A stretch of DNA of 64,000 bases from an uncultured Lachnoclostridium sp. (GTDB lineage: Bacteria > Bacillota > Clostridia > Lachnospirales > Lachnospiraceae), in the NCBI GenBank assembly GCA_946415315.1, contig CAMKRZ010000009.1, positions 1 to 64,000 on the forward strand, in the 5' to 3' direction. The notes beneath the pieces are model-generated. The model had not been told where the DNA came from. It did no database searches and worked only from the letters and a program-made list of their open reading frames with translations. Position 1 is the stretch's first letter. Every line of letters begins with the position of its first letter. Below, piece after piece: positions 8,858 to 17,965 of the stretch. A program made the position numbers and the translations under genes.

Positions 8858-11572
8858 TCACTCTGTCATCATTTTCCCTTTGTGCTTCTTATCCCGCAGC
8901 CGCGGCACGATGATCAGAAGCGCCAGTCCGATAAGCCCGACAAGGCTGAGCACCATGCCGGCGATTCGCCCCGGTGCATGGTAAACCATCTCAAACGTAT
9001 GCTCCCCCGCTGCGATCTCACAGCCGAGGAAACCGTCATCCACTCGGAAAATGGGCGTTTCCTTCCCGTCGACGCGAACCGTCCATGCCTCATCGTACGG
9101 GATGCTCGTAACGAGCACACCCGCCGCGTCCGGAGCGATCCGCCCCGTGATCCGGTTGTTGCGCGGGTTCTCCAGTTCCGAAGCCATCGTCATATTGTTC
9201 CGTGCCGCCTTCACGTCGGAAAGCTTCACCCGCTGAATGCGGGGCGGCGAGATCACCACATCCTCGCCCTTGAAACGGAAGCGCAGCTCCCTGTTCGGTT
9301 CCGAGGAGGAGACCACGAATTTCATGTTGAAATTTTCGTTCGGGCGCGAATTGTTCCGCCCGGAAAGAATGCCGGTGATCCCGTTGACATCGATGATCGT
9401 GCGGTGAAAATGCCGCTCCGCGACCGTCGTTGTCACAACGTAAACGTACTCATCCAGAAAGTCCGGGATCGGCACTGTGTATTCCTGTTCCACGCTGTCC
9501 GACGCTACGCGGATGTTTCCGTTCGCGTCCTTCTCGCGGCCGAAATCAACGGTGATCCCTGTGTCCTCCAACGGAGAGCGATACACATCCGGACCGTCCT
9601 CCTCCGTAACCGCGTAGAAAAGAAGCGCTATCTCGCGGTCCGCCGGGGAGAGCGACCGGAACTCCCGAAGGCTCATTCGTTGTTTCGCCGCGAACACCGT
9701 CGTGTAGGCGTCGGGGTTGGTGTAAACGCGAACCTTCCCGTCGGCCGAACCATCGACCGGCGTGTATCCGGCAGGCGCATCCGTCTCCGTCACGACGTAG
9801 CGCACGCCCATCAGCGTCTGCAGGAAAATGTCGTTCTGCGGCGTGAAGGAGATATCGTTGACCGTCGGATTGGCCGCGCCGAGATCCCCGTACATCAGTT
9901 TCAGGTATGACATGTTGCTGAGGGAGGAGTACATGCCGGTTGACAGGTACCGCTTGCCGCGCAGCCGGTTGACACCGTATTTGACCTCGACGAAATCCGC
10001 GCTTCGGTACACGCCGTCATCCCGGGAAAGCACCTCCTCGATCACGCGCTCACGCTCCGCATCATAAAGTTTCTCCGCATATTCGCGGGTAACCGGCTTT
10101 TCCTGGTTATGCGAATACACCAGTGAGATCACCATCGCCAGCACAAACACGGGGATTGTCAGCGGCAGAAGATTTCTCTTCCGCACAGCTACATGGGTCA
10201 GCGCGATCGTGCCCGCTGCGTCCGCCGCAAACAAGGCAATCAGTTTATACTCGCCGCAGAACAGATAGCCGATCATGCCGAGGACAGCGCCCGCTGCCGC
10301 GATCACCGTAAAACGCCGAAGCGGGATTTTCCCGGTGCGGAGCTGCTGCAGCATCACTCCGACCAGATACGCGGCGATCGGAATGAACGGGATCAGAATT
10401 TTCTCCCTCGCGTAGAGAAAACCGTTGAGCAGATAACGAACCCACGGCAGCCACGCGCAGGCGAGCACGCCGATCGCAAGCACGGCCTCCGCGGAACCGC
10501 CTGACGATGCAGACACGCGATCTGCTACGGGCACACGGTCCGCTGCCGCAGAGATTTCCGTCACCGAAGGCGCACGATCCCCGGCTGCAGACTCATTTTC
10601 CGAAAGACCGGCCTGACGCTTCTTCCTCTTCGGTACAGCCATCACGCACAGCGCCAGGTAGGCGATCGCTGTCATTCCCATGGAATACCCGCTGTAGCAG
10701 ATCGCTCCGGCGAAATCCATGTCGCCGAGCAACATGTGCTCGATCTCCATTTTCGGCCTTGTGCCGGGCTCGCGGCCGGAGAAGATCACCATCAGCGAAG
10801 GAATGGTCAGGATCGATGCGATGACGACTCCCGTGAGCATGCACAGCGCAAAGCGCCATGCCGACTGCAGAAACTTCCGGAACGTAAACTCCTTCATGCA
10901 GGAAATACACCGGTAGATTCCGTACAGCGTCACGACGCAGACTCCGGGAACCGCATAGAAATAGCTTGTGAAAAACAGCAGAGCGACGCTCACCGCAAGA
11001 AGGCCCCGGCGGCGGCGCGCAAAGAACCGGTCGACACCGATCAGCGCAAGCAGCAGAAACGGCATGTAATCGACAAACATCACCTGCCGGTGCGAGTGAA
11101 ACAGAAGCGGCGTCGCAAACGAAAACAGAGCCGTCGCAGCGTAAACCGCGCCGTCGGAGCTGACTGCGGAACGACCGAACGCGATCGTGATATGACGGAT
11201 CCACAGGAAAAACAGCCACACCGAGGCGATCAGCATCACCACGGACGCAAACTGCAGATAGGTGACCATGGAAATCCCGGGGAACGGATAGCTCCCCAGA
11301 TAGACCGGGTTCAGAAACCCGTAGTATCCGAAATAGTAAGCATTCTGCCCGCCTCCGAGCTGGAACGCGAACTCCGGAAACAATTCTCCGGTTTCGTAAA
11401 ATGTCTGCCGGTAGTACTCCGGCAACACGCTGTGCTGACTCACCCAGTCGATGATGGAGCCGTACAGCTTCGTCGTGCCGGTCATCGCGTAGATCGCGAT
11501 GAGCAGCAGCACCGTGATGACTCCCAGCACCGCATAATCCCGCTTTCGCAGAGAACGAAAAGTTTCCCGCAT
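8858..11572 (-). CDS. YfhO-like multispanning membrane protein
   Basis: About 904 residues with a dozen or more predicted membrane helices in the first ~530 residues and a large extracytoplasmic C-terminal domain, ending with a helix and KHKGKMMTE. The first loop (GSIIDWVSQHSVLPEYYRQ, GGGQNAYYFGYYG, NPVYLGSYPF) and the C-terminal YDEAWTVRVDGKETP...GCEIAAGEHTFEMVYH match the YfhO family, GT-C-type proteins implicated in glycosylating lipoteichoic acid in Firmicutes. The donor and acceptor are unknown here. I chose the ATG at 11572, preceded by GGGAGA, over an upstream one at 11647. It is divergent from the PIG-L gene. Confidence 0.88.
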   Translation of the reverse strand: MRETFRSLRKRDYAVLGVITVLLLIAIYAMTGTTKLYGSIIDWVSQHSVLPEYYRQTFYETGELFPEFAFQLGGGQNAYYFGYYGFLNPVYLGSYPFPGISMVTYLQFASVVMLIASVWLFFLWIRHITIAFGRSAVSSDGAVYAATALFSFATPLLFHSHRQVMFVDYMPFLLLALIGVDRFFARRRRGLLAVSVALLFFTSYFYAVPGVCVVTLYGIYRCISCMKEFTFRKFLQSAWRFALCMLTGVVIASILTIPSLMVIFSGREPGTRPKMEIEHMLLGDMDFAGAICYSGYSMGMTAIAYLALCVMAVPKRKKRQAGLSENESAAGDRAPSVTEISAAADRVPVADRVSASSGGSAEAVLAIGVLACAWLPWVRYLLNGFLYAREKILIPFIPIAAYLVGVMLQQLRTGKIPLRRFTVIAAAGAVLGMIGYLFCGEYKLIALFAADAAGTIALTHVAVRKRNLLPLTIPVFVLAMVISLVYSHNQEKPVTREYAEKLYDAERERVIEEVLSRDDGVYRSADFVEVKYGVNRLRGKRYLSTGMYSSLSNMSYLKLMYGDLGAANPTVNDISFTPQNDIFLQTLMGVRYVVTETDAPAGYTPVDGSADGKVRVYTNPDAYTTVFAAKQRMSLREFRSLSPADREIALLFYAVTEEDGPDVYRSPLEDTGITVDFGREKDANGNIRVASDSVEQEYTVPIPDFLDEYVYVVTTTVAERHFHRTIIDVNGITGILSGRNNSRPNENFNMKFVVSSSEPNRELRFRFKGEDVVISPPRIQRVKLSDVKAARNNMTMASELENPRNNRITGRIAPDAAGVLVTSIPYDEAWTVRVDGKETPIFRVDDGFLGCEIAAGEHTFEMVYHAPGRIAGMVLSLVGLIGLALLIIVPRLRDKKHKGKMMTE

Positions 11573-11676
11573 GATAATTTCTCCCCATAACAGCCCGCGC
11601 AGCGCCCCACGAAAGCGACGCGGGTAAATTTTCACCGCACCGTACATGCGCGATACGGCAACGTAAAACCGCTATA

Positions 11677-11705
11677 ACTATACCGTAAAAACGTCGTTCC
11701 GACAA
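11677..11705 (-). promoter_or_regulatory. Predicted promoter of the YfhO-like gene
   Basis: TTGTCG and TATAGT at 17-base spacing on the minus strand. Confidence 0.55.
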
Positions 11706-11719
11706 GAGTAAAATTCTTG

Positions 11720-11748
11720 TTTCATTTGCCGGGAAAATGTGGTATGCT
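11720..11748 (+). promoter_or_regulatory. Predicted promoter of the PIG-L-like gene
   Basis: TTTCAT and TATGCT at 17-base spacing, the -10 preceded by TGTGG. The -35 is weak. Confidence 0.4.
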
Positions 11749-11779
11749 TTGTTCTCGAACAATCATGGGGGAATCTGCA

Positions 11780-12496
11780 ATGAACAAAAAAACAATGAAA
11801 AAATGGATCCTCACGGCGGTCCTTCTTGCGATCATCGCCACCGTGTTCGGTCCGCTTCTCTACTACAACCGCAAATACCTTTCCATCCCTCCGGTGACGA
11901 GGGAGCAACTCGACGACCTGCAGCTTGAGGGCGTCAACAACCTGATGATCGTCGCGCACCCGGACGATGAGTTTATCTGGGGCGGCGCACACCTTCTGAC
12001 AGACCGCTGGCTTGTCGTCGTGCTCACCAACGCGGGCAACGAAACACGGAAGCCGGAGTTCGAGGCCATGATGAAGGCGACCGGTGACACCGGACTGATC
12101 CTCGGTTACCCCGACAAAGTCGGCGGCTGCCGAAGCAACTGGGATTTCTGGTCGGACGCGATCCGGACGGACATCGAAACCATCCTGTCCTACAAGGAAT
12201 GGAATCAAGTCGTCACGCACAACATTGACGGCGAGTACGGCCACCAGCACCACAAATACACGCACAAACTTGTCGTGGAAGCCTACCGGGAGAAAAACAG
12301 CTCTCTTCCGCTCCTGTTCTTCGGAAAATACTACCGCAACGTCGACCTGCCCGACAACCTCCCGCGCATCGACGACGACCTGCTTGCGCGCAAGGCGGAT
12401 CTGGCATCCATCTACATGTCCCAGATCAGCACGGTCAACAAGTTCCGGCACATGTTCCCGCACGAGGACCTGATCCCCTACGATGGAACCGAATGA
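11780..12496 (+). CDS. PIG-L family deacetylase, membrane-anchored
   Basis: A 238-residue protein with an N-terminal membrane anchor (WILTAVLLAIIATVFGPLLYY) and a PIG-L domain. The zinc motif is MIVAHPDDEFIWGG and the second metal/catalytic region is THNIDGEYGHQHHKYTHKL. PIG-L enzymes remove N-acetyl groups from GlcNAc-type sugars on lipids, thiols or glycans; the substrate here is unknown. The anchor would place the catalytic domain outside the cell, which fits cell-envelope glycan work beside the YfhO-like gene. The ATG at 11780 follows GGGGGA. Confidence 0.92.
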   Translation: MNKKTMKKWILTAVLLAIIATVFGPLLYYNRKYLSIPPVTREQLDDLQLEGVNNLMIVAHPDDEFIWGGAHLLTDRWLVVVLTNAGNETRKPEFEAMMKATGDTGLILGYPDKVGGCRSNWDFWSDAIRTDIETILSYKEWNQVVTHNIDGEYGHQHHKYTHKLVVEAYREKNSSLPLLFFGKYYRNVDLPDNLPRIDDDLLARKADLASIYMSQISTVNKFRHMFPHEDLIPYDGTE

Positions 12497-12585
12497 TCTT
12501 CCCGTGAGGACCGGATCCATGTGACAGCGCTGAACAGCGTTGCAAGCGAGGCGCGTCCGCGCACGAAACCAGCCATTGTCAAAAC

Positions 12586-12622
12586 AAAAGCTCCCCGGCG
12601 GGAATTCCGTCAGGGAGCTTTT
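12586..12622. terminator. Bidirectional terminator
   Basis: AAAAGCTCCC / GGGAGCTTTT inverted repeat between the convergent PIG-L and SBP-TPR genes. Confidence 0.8.
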
Positions 12623-12658
12623 CTGTTTGTTTCAATGTAGGGAACTGTTTGAACGGGA

Positions 12659-15600
12659 TCACTTCACCCGCGCATTCATAAAATCTACTTTCTCCTGGAT
12701 TTTTTCATACATGGAATCCAGTAACTGCTCGGGAGCGATATCCCCGTCGAAATTATAGTAGATCGCGCGCTGGATCAGGCCGACACTGTTGTCGTAAAGA
12801 CCCGGAATGATATACCCAGGGTTCACGAACGGTCCAGTACGCCCGTTGAGCATGATGGAAATCGTTTCACTGACGGCCCTGGCATCCTTGAACCAAATTT
12901 CATACCCACTCTTCCAGTAGTTTTGATCCTCCCGGACCCCGGGGGCCTTATCCGTGAAAATATTATAGACAAACGCAATATCCGCAAGTGTTGATGCCGT
13001 AGCGTCACAGTAGGGGATCGCATATACATTTTCCCGCGCAACCGGCTGATAGTCTGAGTCCTTTGTCTTCTTCGGAAAACATACGAAACCCCATTCAAAG
13101 TCAAACACAGGTGCGCCGGTGTCGTATTCGCGGGAGATAAAATACTCCGCTCTGTACACATCATGAGCGATCATGACGCACTTTTGTTCCTTCCAGCGAT
13201 CCTCGTAAAAGTCCCAGGACTGCTCGTTTTCAAGAGCCGCCCTAGCATATCCTCTCGCATAGTAACTGTACGCCCAGCTCAGGTCATCGATAATTTCCGG
13301 GTTTCTGCAGTTGTTTACATACTTCCCGTCAGCGTTCTTCGTAACAATGGCATGACAGTTGTCGGAAGCCATCGCCATCTCCGCAAACACACTGTTCTGG
13401 ATCAGCAACGGATAGATGTCGGTCACGCCGTCGTTGTCCGTGTCACCGGCCTCAACGAGCATCGCGCAGAGCGAATCAAACGCATCCCATGTCCAGTCGC
13501 CGCTAGCCTGCAGATCGTACGGTCTTTCCCGCCATTCAGAACCCAGAAGTCTCTCCAGGAGATCCTGGTTGAAGTAGATTCCGGTCCTGGGCTCATATTC
13601 AGTAGCAAACCCGTAAATTGCGGTCCCGACCGTCATGCTGTCGACCACATATTTGTTCCACTTTTCATCCGAGAAATCAAACTCGTCAAGTTTCGAGACA
13701 TCCGCAAAAAGAGGGTGTTCCGAATCCATAAACGAACCGAGGAAGCGGTAGTCTAACACCATGATCTGTGCAAGCGGAGCATTGTTTGTGATGGAAAGGA
13801 TGGCGGTTTCCGCCTGATCTCCCCATCCGTAGACCGTTTTGCGCGTAACCGTATAATGATGCTTCTGCATCATCTCTTCCTGCCAGTCGGCCGTGATCTC
13901 CTGGTTCACGTTGTTGCGCGGGAACTCCCAATTGTCGCCGGACCACCAGTCCCCGATGATCACCTGTAATCCGTTCAGATCGCGGGGTGGCTCCTCTTGC
14001 TTCTGAAGATTCGCAAGACATGTCTGATACAGTCTCTCGCTGTCCTGATAATTCAGGCCTTCCAAAAGCGTCTTCGCCGATTCGTAGTCGCCATCGTCGA
14101 TCTTTTTGCATGCCAGTTCATATTTCAAAGCTGCCGCTTCGTCTCCCTGCCCAATCTTTTCAATGAGCTGATACGCCTCATCATAGTCGCCGTAATCCAT
14201 CAGATGTTTCACCTGCTCAATACGGCACTGCTCTTCCTCATCGTCATGTCCGGAAACCTTGTACAACCTGCAAGCCCGCTCATAGTCGCCGATAGAGCGC
14301 AACCGGCCGGCTCGCTCGTACTGATTCTGCCGGATCTCGTCCTCGTTTCCGACCTCGCGCAGCAGTGCATACGCTTCTTCGTAAACATCATCAGCCTCTG
14401 TGAGACCGGTATTTTCAAGTATTTCCCGCGCACGCTGGGTTTTATTTGCCGCGATCTCCTCCGGATGACCCGAATCCTCCAGATACTCGTATGCCAGATC
14501 ATAATCGTATCCGGACTTCAGCAATTCCTGAGCGCGCTTGTATTTGTAGTCCTTGATCTCCTCCTTCATCCCCAGCGAATTCATCAGCGCAAATGCCAAC
14601 TTGGTTTGATTCTGCTGCAACAGTTTTTCCGCAAGCTCCGCATTGAGATAGGATTCCAGATACTGCGCCACGCTCTTCACGGTTTCAACCGGGGCAACCG
14701 CCTCAGCCATACTCTGAATTCTCCGGTACAGAAGGACCAGTTCCTTCTCCGGCTTGGGATCCACATAAGCATATCCCTTGTCTGACACATCGGCGGGTTT
14801 ATCCATTGATATCGTTGTCCCCGGCGTACATACCGTGATCAGGGATTTCTGTCCTGCAACCGGAAAGCCTACATAACTGCTCTCATAGATCTCGCCGCTC
14901 AGCGATGTCGTGATATCAACTTCCCATGAGTTCAGAAAACTATACTCATATTTGCTGTTACGGTCTTTTCCAACGTATTCCTGCCAGTACTCCGTCAGCT
15001 CATCGTAGTTTTCCTTCCACTCCGCTATAGCGTTGCTGTCCGTAACATCCTCCACGGTTTCCCCGGTGATCAGAATATCGTAGCGCATCGCATTTTCGTC
15101 CACGGGAAATTCGACTGCAACCATCGCTTCATCTTCATCCGGGTCAAGCAGAACGTTGCTCTTCCATGCCTGAGGGATATACAGCGTTTCGCTCTCCACA
15201 TTATTACCCGAATCGTCAGTGCGAATGATAAGATCGTATTTCAGTGCGATCGGCTCTTCGCGGTTTGCATGGATGGCGAGTTTAGACACCTTGAAATCAT
15301 ACTCCGACCCGTCCGGTTCGATCCCCTTGGCGGTCAGTCCGATCTGCACGGCAATCTCCGGATACATTTCAAAGAAACTCTGTGCGGCTTCCAGTGTCTG
15401 CTTCTTACGCTCCGCAGTCAGCTCCTCGATCAACTCGGCGGGCTTCACTTTCAGAATGTTTCCGATCGTACGGTCGCTGTATTTTCCGGCGATCGCGGAT
15501 TGATCGAACACCACGACTCCGCCTTCGCAAAATACGATGACCGCTTCGACATCAGCATCCTTCTTCGGCTTGTCTTCCAACAGGTAGAATACAAGCGGGC

Positions 15601-15850
15601 TCTCCTTGCTCTTGTCCAGACACTCGCTGAACTTGTAGCTTCCCTTCAAGACGCTGTTCCCGATTTCCACTTCCTCAAGCGGGTTCTTCTCATCCGAAAC
15701 ATACGGTGTCGTCTGTTTGTCTCCCCCTTTGTCCCCGCGGTCCGTGTCGTCATCCTTCCCGGATGAAAGCACGATGACAAGAACAACGGCTACGATGGCC
15801 AGCACGGCAACCGACAACCCTGAAATCAGCCATATCTTCTTTTTTGACAT
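12659..15850 (-). CDS. Membrane-anchored fusion: TPR-like repeats plus extracellular solute-binding domain
   Basis: 1063 residues. An N-terminal helix (residues ~6-30) anchors the protein, with the rest outside. Residues ~50-360 form an unrecognised beta-rich domain. Residues ~385-615 are TPR-like alpha repeats (DYDLAYEYLEDSG, DYERACRLYKVSG, DYDEAYQLIEKIG, DYESAKTLLEGLN). Residues ~630-1063 resemble family-1 sugar-binding proteins of ABC importers (YGFATEYEPRTGIYFNQDLL, GDWTWDAFDSLCAML, DTDNDGVTDIYPL, VYAIPYCDATASTLADIAF). There is no lipobox and no permease or ATPase gene nearby, so transport is doubtful; ligand sensing or capture is an alternative. It begins 36 bases after the lipase gene and is probably cotranscribed. 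Confidence 0.85.
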   Translation of the reverse strand: MSKKKIWLISGLSVAVLAIVAVVLVIVLSSGKDDDTDRGDKGGDKQTTPYVSDEKNPLEEVEIGNSVLKGSYKFSECLDKSKESPLVFYLLEDKPKKDADVEAVIVFCEGGVVVFDQSAIAGKYSDRTIGNILKVKPAELIEELTAERKKQTLEAAQSFFEMYPEIAVQIGLTAKGIEPDGSEYDFKVSKLAIHANREEPIALKYDLIIRTDDSGNNVESETLYIPQAWKSNVLLDPDEDEAMVAVEFPVDENAMRYDILITGETVEDVTDSNAIAEWKENYDELTEYWQEYVGKDRNSKYEYSFLNSWEVDITTSLSGEIYESSYVGFPVAGQKSLITVCTPGTTISMDKPADVSDKGYAYVDPKPEKELVLLYRRIQSMAEAVAPVETVKSVAQYLESYLNAELAEKLLQQNQTKLAFALMNSLGMKEEIKDYKYKRAQELLKSGYDYDLAYEYLEDSGHPEEIAANKTQRAREILENTGLTEADDVYEEAYALLREVGNEDEIRQNQYERAGRLRSIGDYERACRLYKVSGHDDEEEQCRIEQVKHLMDYGDYDEAYQLIEKIGQGDEAAALKYELACKKIDDGDYESAKTLLEGLNYQDSERLYQTCLANLQKQEEPPRDLNGLQVIIGDWWSGDNWEFPRNNVNQEITADWQEEMMQKHHYTVTRKTVYGWGDQAETAILSITNNAPLAQIMVLDYRFLGSFMDSEHPLFADVSKLDEFDFSDEKWNKYVVDSMTVGTAIYGFATEYEPRTGIYFNQDLLERLLGSEWRERPYDLQASGDWTWDAFDSLCAMLVEAGDTDNDGVTDIYPLLIQNSVFAEMAMASDNCHAIVTKNADGKYVNNCRNPEIIDDLSWAYSYYARGYARAALENEQSWDFYEDRWKEQKCVMIAHDVYRAEYFISREYDTGAPVFDFEWGFVCFPKKTKDSDYQPVARENVYAIPYCDATASTLADIAFVYNIFTDKAPGVREDQNYWKSGYEIWFKDARAVSETISIMLNGRTGPFVNPGYIIPGLYDNSVGLIQRAIYYNFDGDIAPEQLLDSMYEKIQEKVDFMNARVK

Positions 15851-15886
15851 GTGTGTTACTCCTCCCCGTAATTGATTGGGTTTTTC

Positions 15887-17704
15887 CTACTCTGCGGTTG
15901 CCCGGATCGCATCCGCAACCCCGCTCAGTACCGCATCCTCCTCCAGCAGCCAGAGGTGTCTCCCGGAAAACTCCTCGACCGTCGCCTCCTCCGAGAGCCC
16001 TGCGGAACAATTGCTCCGCGAGACGACACCGTCACCGTCCGTAGTGTTCGAAAAATCCAGTTTGCCTCCGGAAACGCTCACAGACGTTGCCGTGTCATAC
16101 CCGATTCCCCCGAACAGTTTCGTCGGAACCATGTCGAACACGCTCACGCCGTCGATGAAGAGCCGCGAGGTCGCCCGGCCTGCCGCTTCCGCGAGGGATT
16201 TGTCGAACGAACTGCAAGATTTCGCGCACGCGGACAGGAAGGTGCTGTAACTGCTGCAGTTGCCGACTGTGCCCAGCTGCTCCACGGCATACACCGAAGG
16301 CAGCATCTCATACACGCTCGGCAGCGTGCAGATGATCTTCCGGATCGCGCTGTTCTCCATTGAGCCGAACGACCCAAGCCCCAGCACGTTTCCGAACAGA
16401 TCCTGCGCCCACGCCTGCGCGATGCCCGCAGTCCCGTTCACCGGAACGCCGACCATGCACAGAAGCGCCGTGTGCTCGCGCAGCGTCTCGCTCTCGGCGA
16501 GCGCCTGTCCGCAGACCAACCCTCCGAAGCTGTGCGTCACGAAAATGATGTTGTCGTAATTCTTCCCCTCGAGATACCTCGCCAGCTCGCTGCCCGTCGT
16601 CTCACTGGACCGCCGCCAGTCATATGCGTAAAATTCTATGGTGTAATCCTTCCCGAACGTTCTCGAGAGCATCTTGTACATATTCTTGTTCAGATCCAGC
16701 GCTCCGAAATGATTGTCAAACGCCGTAACGCCGTCCCCGGACCGCGGTGACGCCAGCGACTTGAACTTCGAGAGAGCCGACAGATTGATCCCGTCCGACA
16801 GGGCGTTGAGGAGCGATTCGCTCCAGATCTTGTCGCCGTCTTTATTTTTCAGTTCCGAACCCATAAAGCCCGGCACGATGATGATCGCGTTGTTGCTCAC
16901 ATGAAGCTTTGCCGTCAGCCACTGCCCCGTAAACCGGTGCCGCGCGGTGATCGTCGCCTCGCCCATGCCGTTCACGGTGATGTTGCCCGCCTGCGAGACT
17001 GCCAGCACCTCCGGATCATCGACGGAAAAATGAAAATCCTCCGCGCGGGAGAGCGGTCCCCACGAAAAATTGAACAGGTTGCAGAACGGCTCCTCCGACG
17101 ATCTCGTGATGGCTTTCTCAACGGTTTTCTCCTCCGGCTGAAGCTCCCTCACCTGTGCCTGCTCGTCAATGCCGTAGCAGGTGGTCTTCACCAGAAGCCA
17201 GAGCGACGAACTCTCCGAGGTAACGGGCTCCGTCTCCGACGCTGCCTTGAGCGCCGGCTCCACCCCGTAGGTCACCAGCCGCTGCCCGTTGGCAACGTTC
17301 ACGATCTGCGCTCCGCCCTGCTGCGGGATCACGCGCCAGAGACCGCGGTCCGGGATTCTGCCGGTGTCCTTCTCGGCAACCAGCTGCCCCGCATAACCGT
17401 AGGTCAGGTACGCATTGGTCGCGCAGTCCGGCCGGATGACATATCGGTTCGGCCCCTGTTCCTCGAACCGGAACCTGGTGCAGTCCCGCTTCTCACTGAG
17501 CCTGCCGTTCGACAGCCCGGGCAGAAACGTCCCCTCGCTGAAAGTCAGGTTCGCGCCGAGCTGCGCCCCGATGACATAGTAAGTGCCTTCCCCGTCGAAG
17601 AAGTAGTCCGAGTCGGACTCCGCCTTCGCGCCGTGTGCCGTGGCAAGCAGCGCGAGCATCACGCACACCGCCAGGGACAATACGGTACCGATCATTTTCC
17701 TCAT
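15887..17704 (-). CDS. Secreted LCAT-like lipase/esterase with Ig-like domain
   Basis: 605 residues with a signal peptide (~1-28). Residues ~35-180 contain a beta-rich, possibly trefoil-like region (YYVIGAQLGANLTFSEG). Residues ~225-270 look like a bacterial Ig-like (BIG2) domain (VDDPEVLAVSQAGNITVNG). From ~273 there is an alpha/beta hydrolase of the lecithin:cholesterol acyltransferase type: IIIVPGFMGSEL, YAYDWRRS, and nucleophile elbow THSFGG with Ser392. The late DGDGVVSRSN and GRHLWLLEE segments fit a catalytic His region. Phospholipid or ester hydrolysis at the cell surface is inferred. First gene of a two-gene operon with the SBP-TPR fusion. Confidence 0.88.
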   Translation of the reverse strand: MRKMIGTVLSLAVCVMLALLATAHGAKAESDSDYFFDGEGTYYVIGAQLGANLTFSEGTFLPGLSNGRLSEKRDCTRFRFEEQGPNRYVIRPDCATNAYLTYGYAGQLVAEKDTGRIPDRGLWRVIPQQGGAQIVNVANGQRLVTYGVEPALKAASETEPVTSESSSLWLLVKTTCYGIDEQAQVRELQPEEKTVEKAITRSSEEPFCNLFNFSWGPLSRAEDFHFSVDDPEVLAVSQAGNITVNGMGEATITARHRFTGQWLTAKLHVSNNAIIIVPGFMGSELKNKDGDKIWSESLLNALSDGINLSALSKFKSLASPRSGDGVTAFDNHFGALDLNKNMYKMLSRTFGKDYTIEFYAYDWRRSSETTGSELARYLEGKNYDNIIFVTHSFGGLVCGQALAESETLREHTALLCMVGVPVNGTAGIAQAWAQDLFGNVLGLGSFGSMENSAIRKIICTLPSVYEMLPSVYAVEQLGTVGNCSSYSTFLSACAKSCSSFDKSLAEAAGRATSRLFIDGVSVFDMVPTKLFGGIGYDTATSVSVSGGKLDFSNTTDGDGVVSRSNCSAGLSEEATVEEFSGRHLWLLEEDAVLSGVADAIRATAE

Positions 17705-17781
17705 AGGCCGAACCTCCTTCCTCCGTATTGGATCATGACTGTCTTTGACTCATCCTTAAGCGTCATTCTTCACTAACTATC

Positions 17782-17810
17782 AGTATATCATTTCTACCCT
17801 CCGCAAACAA
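17782..17810 (-). promoter_or_regulatory. Predicted promoter of the lipase operon
   Basis: TTGTTT and TATACT at 17-base spacing on the minus strand. Confidence 0.7.
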
Positions 17811-17854
17811 TAGCAAAAAGCCTGTCGTGACAGCCCCTCCGGGGAAATCCTTCA

Positions 17855-17883
17855 TTGACGAAAAGCCTTCCTTGATATAAAAT
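17855..17883 (+). promoter_or_regulatory. Predicted promoter of the AspRS gene
   Basis: TTGACG and TAAAAT at 17-base spacing, 82 bases before the start codon. Confidence 0.8.
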
Positions 17884-17901
17884 AGTTTGCAGATTATTTT
17901 G

Positions 17902-17939
17902 CGGAAAATGCAACCGCTCCGGCAATCCGTCATTTTCCG
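17902..17939 (+). promoter_or_regulatory. Inverted repeat in the AspRS leader
   Basis: CGGAAAATG and CATTTTCCG form a perfect 9-base stem with a 20-base loop, ending about 10 bases before the AAAGGAG ribosome site. No T-run follows, so it is not a terminator. It is also two copies of a word enriched throughout the window. Confidence 0.5.
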
Positions 17940-17965
17940 TAAGCGAAACATAAAGGAGTACCCAA

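Noticed and set aside
12659-15850. Ordinary sugar ABC-importer binding protein
   Set aside because: Too long, anchored by a helix rather than a lipobox, carries TPR repeats and has no permease genes nearby.
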